From NCBI GenBank assembly GCA_030667105.1, contig DAOUWN010000065.1:1-8676 (forward strand): a DNA stretch of 8,676 bases. The letters are read 5' to 3'. The notes beneath the pieces are model-generated. The model was not told the DNA's origin and ran no database searches. It saw only the letters and a list, made by a program, of their open reading frames with translations. Origin of the DNA: Deltaproteobacteria bacterium. Its GTDB lineage: Bacteria > Desulfobacterota > Desulfobacteria > C00003060. This document shows, in pieces, positions 6,741 through 8,676 of the stretch. The position numbers and the translations under genes are program-made. Positions within the stretch are counted from its first letter, which is position 1, and the number at the start of each line of letters is the position of its first letter.

Positions 6741-8321
6741 ATGCCCTCCGTGGATTACCTTAATTATCTCCTAATATTTGTTCTTGGCGGCGTTTTTGGT
6801 GGCCTGATTGCATGGCTGGTGGCAAGGTCAAGAATCAGTGTAAAGGCGTCAAGGGTCCTTGCCCAGAACAGCGCTGACATTGCACGGTTGGAGGAGGCCA
6901 TCCGGAGCAAAGAGAAAGAACTCCAAGACAAAAACGGCAGGATTGCTCATTTGCAAGAAAAGTTGAGCCACACTGAAGCCAACATGCTAAAGATCTCTGA
7001 AGAGCGCTCCGCTGCCAAGGCCAAGCTTGAACAGATGGGCCATGTGCAACAGGCCCTTGAAGAAAAGACAGGCGAGGTCAAAGACCTCACAGTAAACATC
7101 ACGGAACTGAGAGAGAAACAGGCCAAGCTGGAAATCATCATAGAAAAAGAACGCCTGGCAACTGATGAAAAGCTACAATTGCTTGAGAAAGCAAAACAAA
7201 AGCTCACGGATACCTTCCAGGCCATCTCTGCCACAGCATTGAAAAACAGCCAGGAATCTTTTCTTGACCTGGCCACGGCGACCCTTGCCAGGTACCAGGA
7301 GGCAGCCAAGACCGATTTGGAACTGCGTCAGAAAGAGGTGAAGCGGGTTGTCGAACCCATTAAGCAATCACTGGAAAAATATGACAGGCAGGTCCAGGAT
7401 ATGGAAAGGGTTCGACAGGAGGCCTATGGCGGCCTCACAGAACAGGTTCAGTCGCTTATGACAACTCAGCAGCTCCTGCACAAGGAAACCGCGAATCTGG
7501 TCAAGGCGCTCAGAACCCCTCAGGTGCGTGGAAGGTGGGGAGAAATCACTTTAAGGAGGGTTGCTGAACTGGCCGGTATGCTGAGATACTGTGATTTCTT
7601 TGAACAAGAAACCAGAGATGCCGAGCAAGGTCGCTTGCGACCTGATATGATTGTGAGGCTCCCCAATGAGAGACAGATTGTAGTGGATGCCAAGGCCCCG
7701 CTTCTTGCCTATCTGGAAGCCCTGGAAGCTGAAACAGAGGAAGAAAGGGCAAGCAAGTTGGTCCTCCATTCCAAACAGATCCAGGCCCATATGAATAAAC
7801 TCTCGCAAAAGAGCTACTGGGAACAGTTTCAGCCGACCCCTGAATTTGTGGTCCTCTTCATACCCGGAGAAAACTTCTTCAGCTCAGCCTTAGAACAGAA
7901 TCCCGGCCTCATCGAAGAAGGTGTGGATAAGGGTGTCATATTGGCCACTCCAACAACCCTCATTTCTCTTCTCAAGGCCGTGGCCTTTGGGTGGCGACAA
8001 GAAACCATGGCCAAGAACGCCGAAGTCATTAGCAACCTGGGCAAGGAGCTCTACGAGAGAATCAACACAATGACAGAACACCTGGACAGGCTGGGCCGAG
8101 ACGTTCAGAGGTGTGTATCAACGTATAACCAGGTCATCGGCTCTTTTGAACGGAGAGTCTTGGCCTCGGCACGAAAATTTACTGAAGTGGGTATTACAAA
8201 AAGGGATGGCGCGGAAATTCCGCTTATCGATCCTGTTGAAAAGACAACCCGCCAAATCAGCCTCGTCCCATCAAACGAATGTGACAGTTCGGGGACCAGA
8301 CATGGCCCTGCCCGAGGATGA
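6741..8321 (+). CDS. rmuC: RmuC family protein, predicted nuclease for genome maintenance
   Basis: RmuC proteins limit rearrangement at inverted repeats in E. coli and carry a predicted restriction-endonuclease-like domain. The 526 residues are ordered as in the family: a membrane anchor at about 8-28 ('YLLIFVLGGVFGGLIAWLV'), a long charged coiled coil at about 45-250, then the RmuC domain. Landmarks are 'VRGRWGEITLRRVAELAG' (from V262, with E268), 'IVVDAKAPLLAYLEALE' (D316 and K318, the D/E-x-K element of the predicted nuclease site), 'YWEQFQPTPEFVVLFIPGE', 'ATPTTLISLLKAVAFGWRQE' and 'LASARKFTEVG'. ATG 6741 is preceded by GAGCAGG. The last 25 or so residues are ordinary low-conservation tail. 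It sits downstream of a hairpin and a repeat array, so it probably has its own transcription unit, although no clear promoter was found. Confidence 0.93.
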   Translation: MPSVDYLNYLLIFVLGGVFGGLIAWLVARSRISVKASRVLAQNSADIARLEEAIRSKEKELQDKNGRIAHLQEKLSHTEANMLKISEERSAAKAKLEQMGHVQQALEEKTGEVKDLTVNITELREKQAKLEIIIEKERLATDEKLQLLEKAKQKLTDTFQAISATALKNSQESFLDLATATLARYQEAAKTDLELRQKEVKRVVEPIKQSLEKYDRQVQDMERVRQEAYGGLTEQVQSLMTTQQLLHKETANLVKALRTPQVRGRWGEITLRRVAELAGMLRYCDFFEQETRDAEQGRLRPDMIVRLPNERQIVVDAKAPLLAYLEALEAETEEERASKLVLHSKQIQAHMNKLSQKSYWEQFQPTPEFVVLFIPGENFFSSALEQNPGLIEEGVDKGVILATPTTLISLLKAVAFGWRQETMAKNAEVISNLGKELYERINTMTEHLDRLGRDVQRCVSTYNQVIGSFERRVLASARKFTEVGITKRDGAEIPLIDPVEKTTRQISLVPSNECDSSGTRHGPARG

Positions 8322-8373
8322 TCGCATAATTGACTGGACTTGGCTCTTGAAAAACGTCAAAGGATTAACTTAG
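8302..8373 (+). CDS. Possible 23-residue small ORF between rmuC and trkA
   Basis: ATG 8302 opens a short frame beginning 'MALPEDDRIIDWTWLL' and ending at TAG 8371-8373. GGGGA lies six bases before the ATG, a plausible ribosome-binding site. It overlaps the end of rmuC by 20 bases and ends 15 bases before the trkA start, in the same frame as trkA. It may be a coupling leader peptide or chance. No family is recognised, and a frame this short arises easily by chance. Confidence 0.2.
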   Translation: MALPEDDRIIDWTWLLKNVKGLT

Positions 8374-8388
8374 CTGGGAGTGATTACA

Positions 8389-8676
8389 TTGAAAATTGTC
8401 ATTGTTGGCGCGGGTGAGGTTGGCTTCCACATTGCTAGCCGTCTTGCCCTTGAAAACAAGGAAGTTGTGGTCATTGACAACAATGCGGGAGCTTTGCGCC
8501 GGGTTTTTGAAAGCCTGGATGTGCAGGCGGTCCAGGGTTGCGGGAGTAGTCCGGCCATCCTTGAGCAGGCAGGAATAAAAGGGGCCGACATCATGCTGGC
8601 TGTTACTGACAGCGACGAGACCAACCTGGTCGCCTCCCTTTTTGCCAACATTCTATCTCCTGCTACTATAAAACTG
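8389..8676 (+). CDS. trkA: Trk potassium-uptake regulatory protein TrkA, N-terminal part
   Basis: TrkA is the cytoplasmic NAD(H)-binding subunit that gates Trk/Ktr potassium channels at the membrane. The 96 visible codons are the first RCK domain: 'KIVIVGAGEVG' (the GxGxxG nucleotide loop) at the start, 'VVVIDNN' with the acidic residue that holds the adenine ribose, then 'QAVQGCGSSPAILEQAGI', 'ADIMLAVTDSDETNLVASLFA'. The TTG start at 8389 is chosen because GGGAG (8376-8380) is eight bases upstream and the protein then begins 'MKIVIVGAG' as usual; an in-frame GTG at 8380 overlaps that site and is less likely. The gene continues past the right edge, so the TrkA-C domain and any second RCK unit are not seen. 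A TrkH-like membrane partner would be expected nearby, outside this window. Confidence 0.92.
   Translation, partial: MKIVIVGAGEVGFHIASRLALENKEVVVIDNNAGALRRVFESLDVQAVQGCGSSPAILEQAGIKGADIMLAVTDSDETNLVASLFANILSPATIKL

Noticed and set aside
6569..6763. 64-residue open frame before rmuC
   Set aside because: It starts inside the DRTGG tail, runs through the hairpin and heptamer repeats, and has no ribosome-binding site or recognisable product.
8330..8370. TTGACT at 8330-8335 as the -35 box of a trkA promoter
   Set aside because: No acceptable -10 hexamer is found 16-18 bases downstream.

Overview
The window looks like chromosomal DNA of a Gram-negative anaerobe. The gene set fits a sulfate-reducing or syntrophic Desulfobacterota-like bacterium: an ADP-forming acyl-CoA synthetase, a BioD-like/DRTGG protein, a B12-binding-type radical SAM enzyme, RmuC and TrkA. 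That placement is inferred from gene content, not from a marker gene. No rRNA, tRNA, CRISPR array, insertion sequence or phage gene was seen.

Layout. Positions 1-3263 are read leftward: a radical SAM protein with an N-terminal B12-binding-type fold, then, 10 bases after its stop, one very long open frame. This second frame begins with a cysteine-rich (SPASM-like) region, continues through about six TPR repeats and runs without a stop into RNase III, which is cut by the left edge. A divergent intergenic region (3264-3429) holds candidate promoters for both directions and a perfect 13-base palindrome. Positions 3430-8676 are read rightward: a fused alpha-beta ADP-forming acetate/acyl-CoA synthetase, a P-loop/DRTGG protein 15 bases downstream, a repeat-rich gap with a hairpin, rmuC, and the start of trkA, cut by the right edge.

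How the genes may work together. The synthetase would conserve the energy of an acyl-CoA thioester as ATP while releasing the acid. The adjacent DRTGG protein is probably its nucleotide-binding or regulatory partner. RmuC and TrkA have separate roles, in genome maintenance and potassium uptake control. The radical SAM and SPASM/TPR proteins look like one functional pair, with RNase III attached to the second.

Points most worth a second look: (1) the in-frame SPASM-like/TPR/RNase III fusion with all RNase III catalytic residues intact; (2) an in-frame amber codon in the DRTGG gene, followed by 38 codons that read as the missing family C-terminus before a TGA; (3) a degenerate heptanucleotide array in the 6607-6740 gap; (4) a promoter so close to the radical SAM start that its mRNA may be nearly leaderless.
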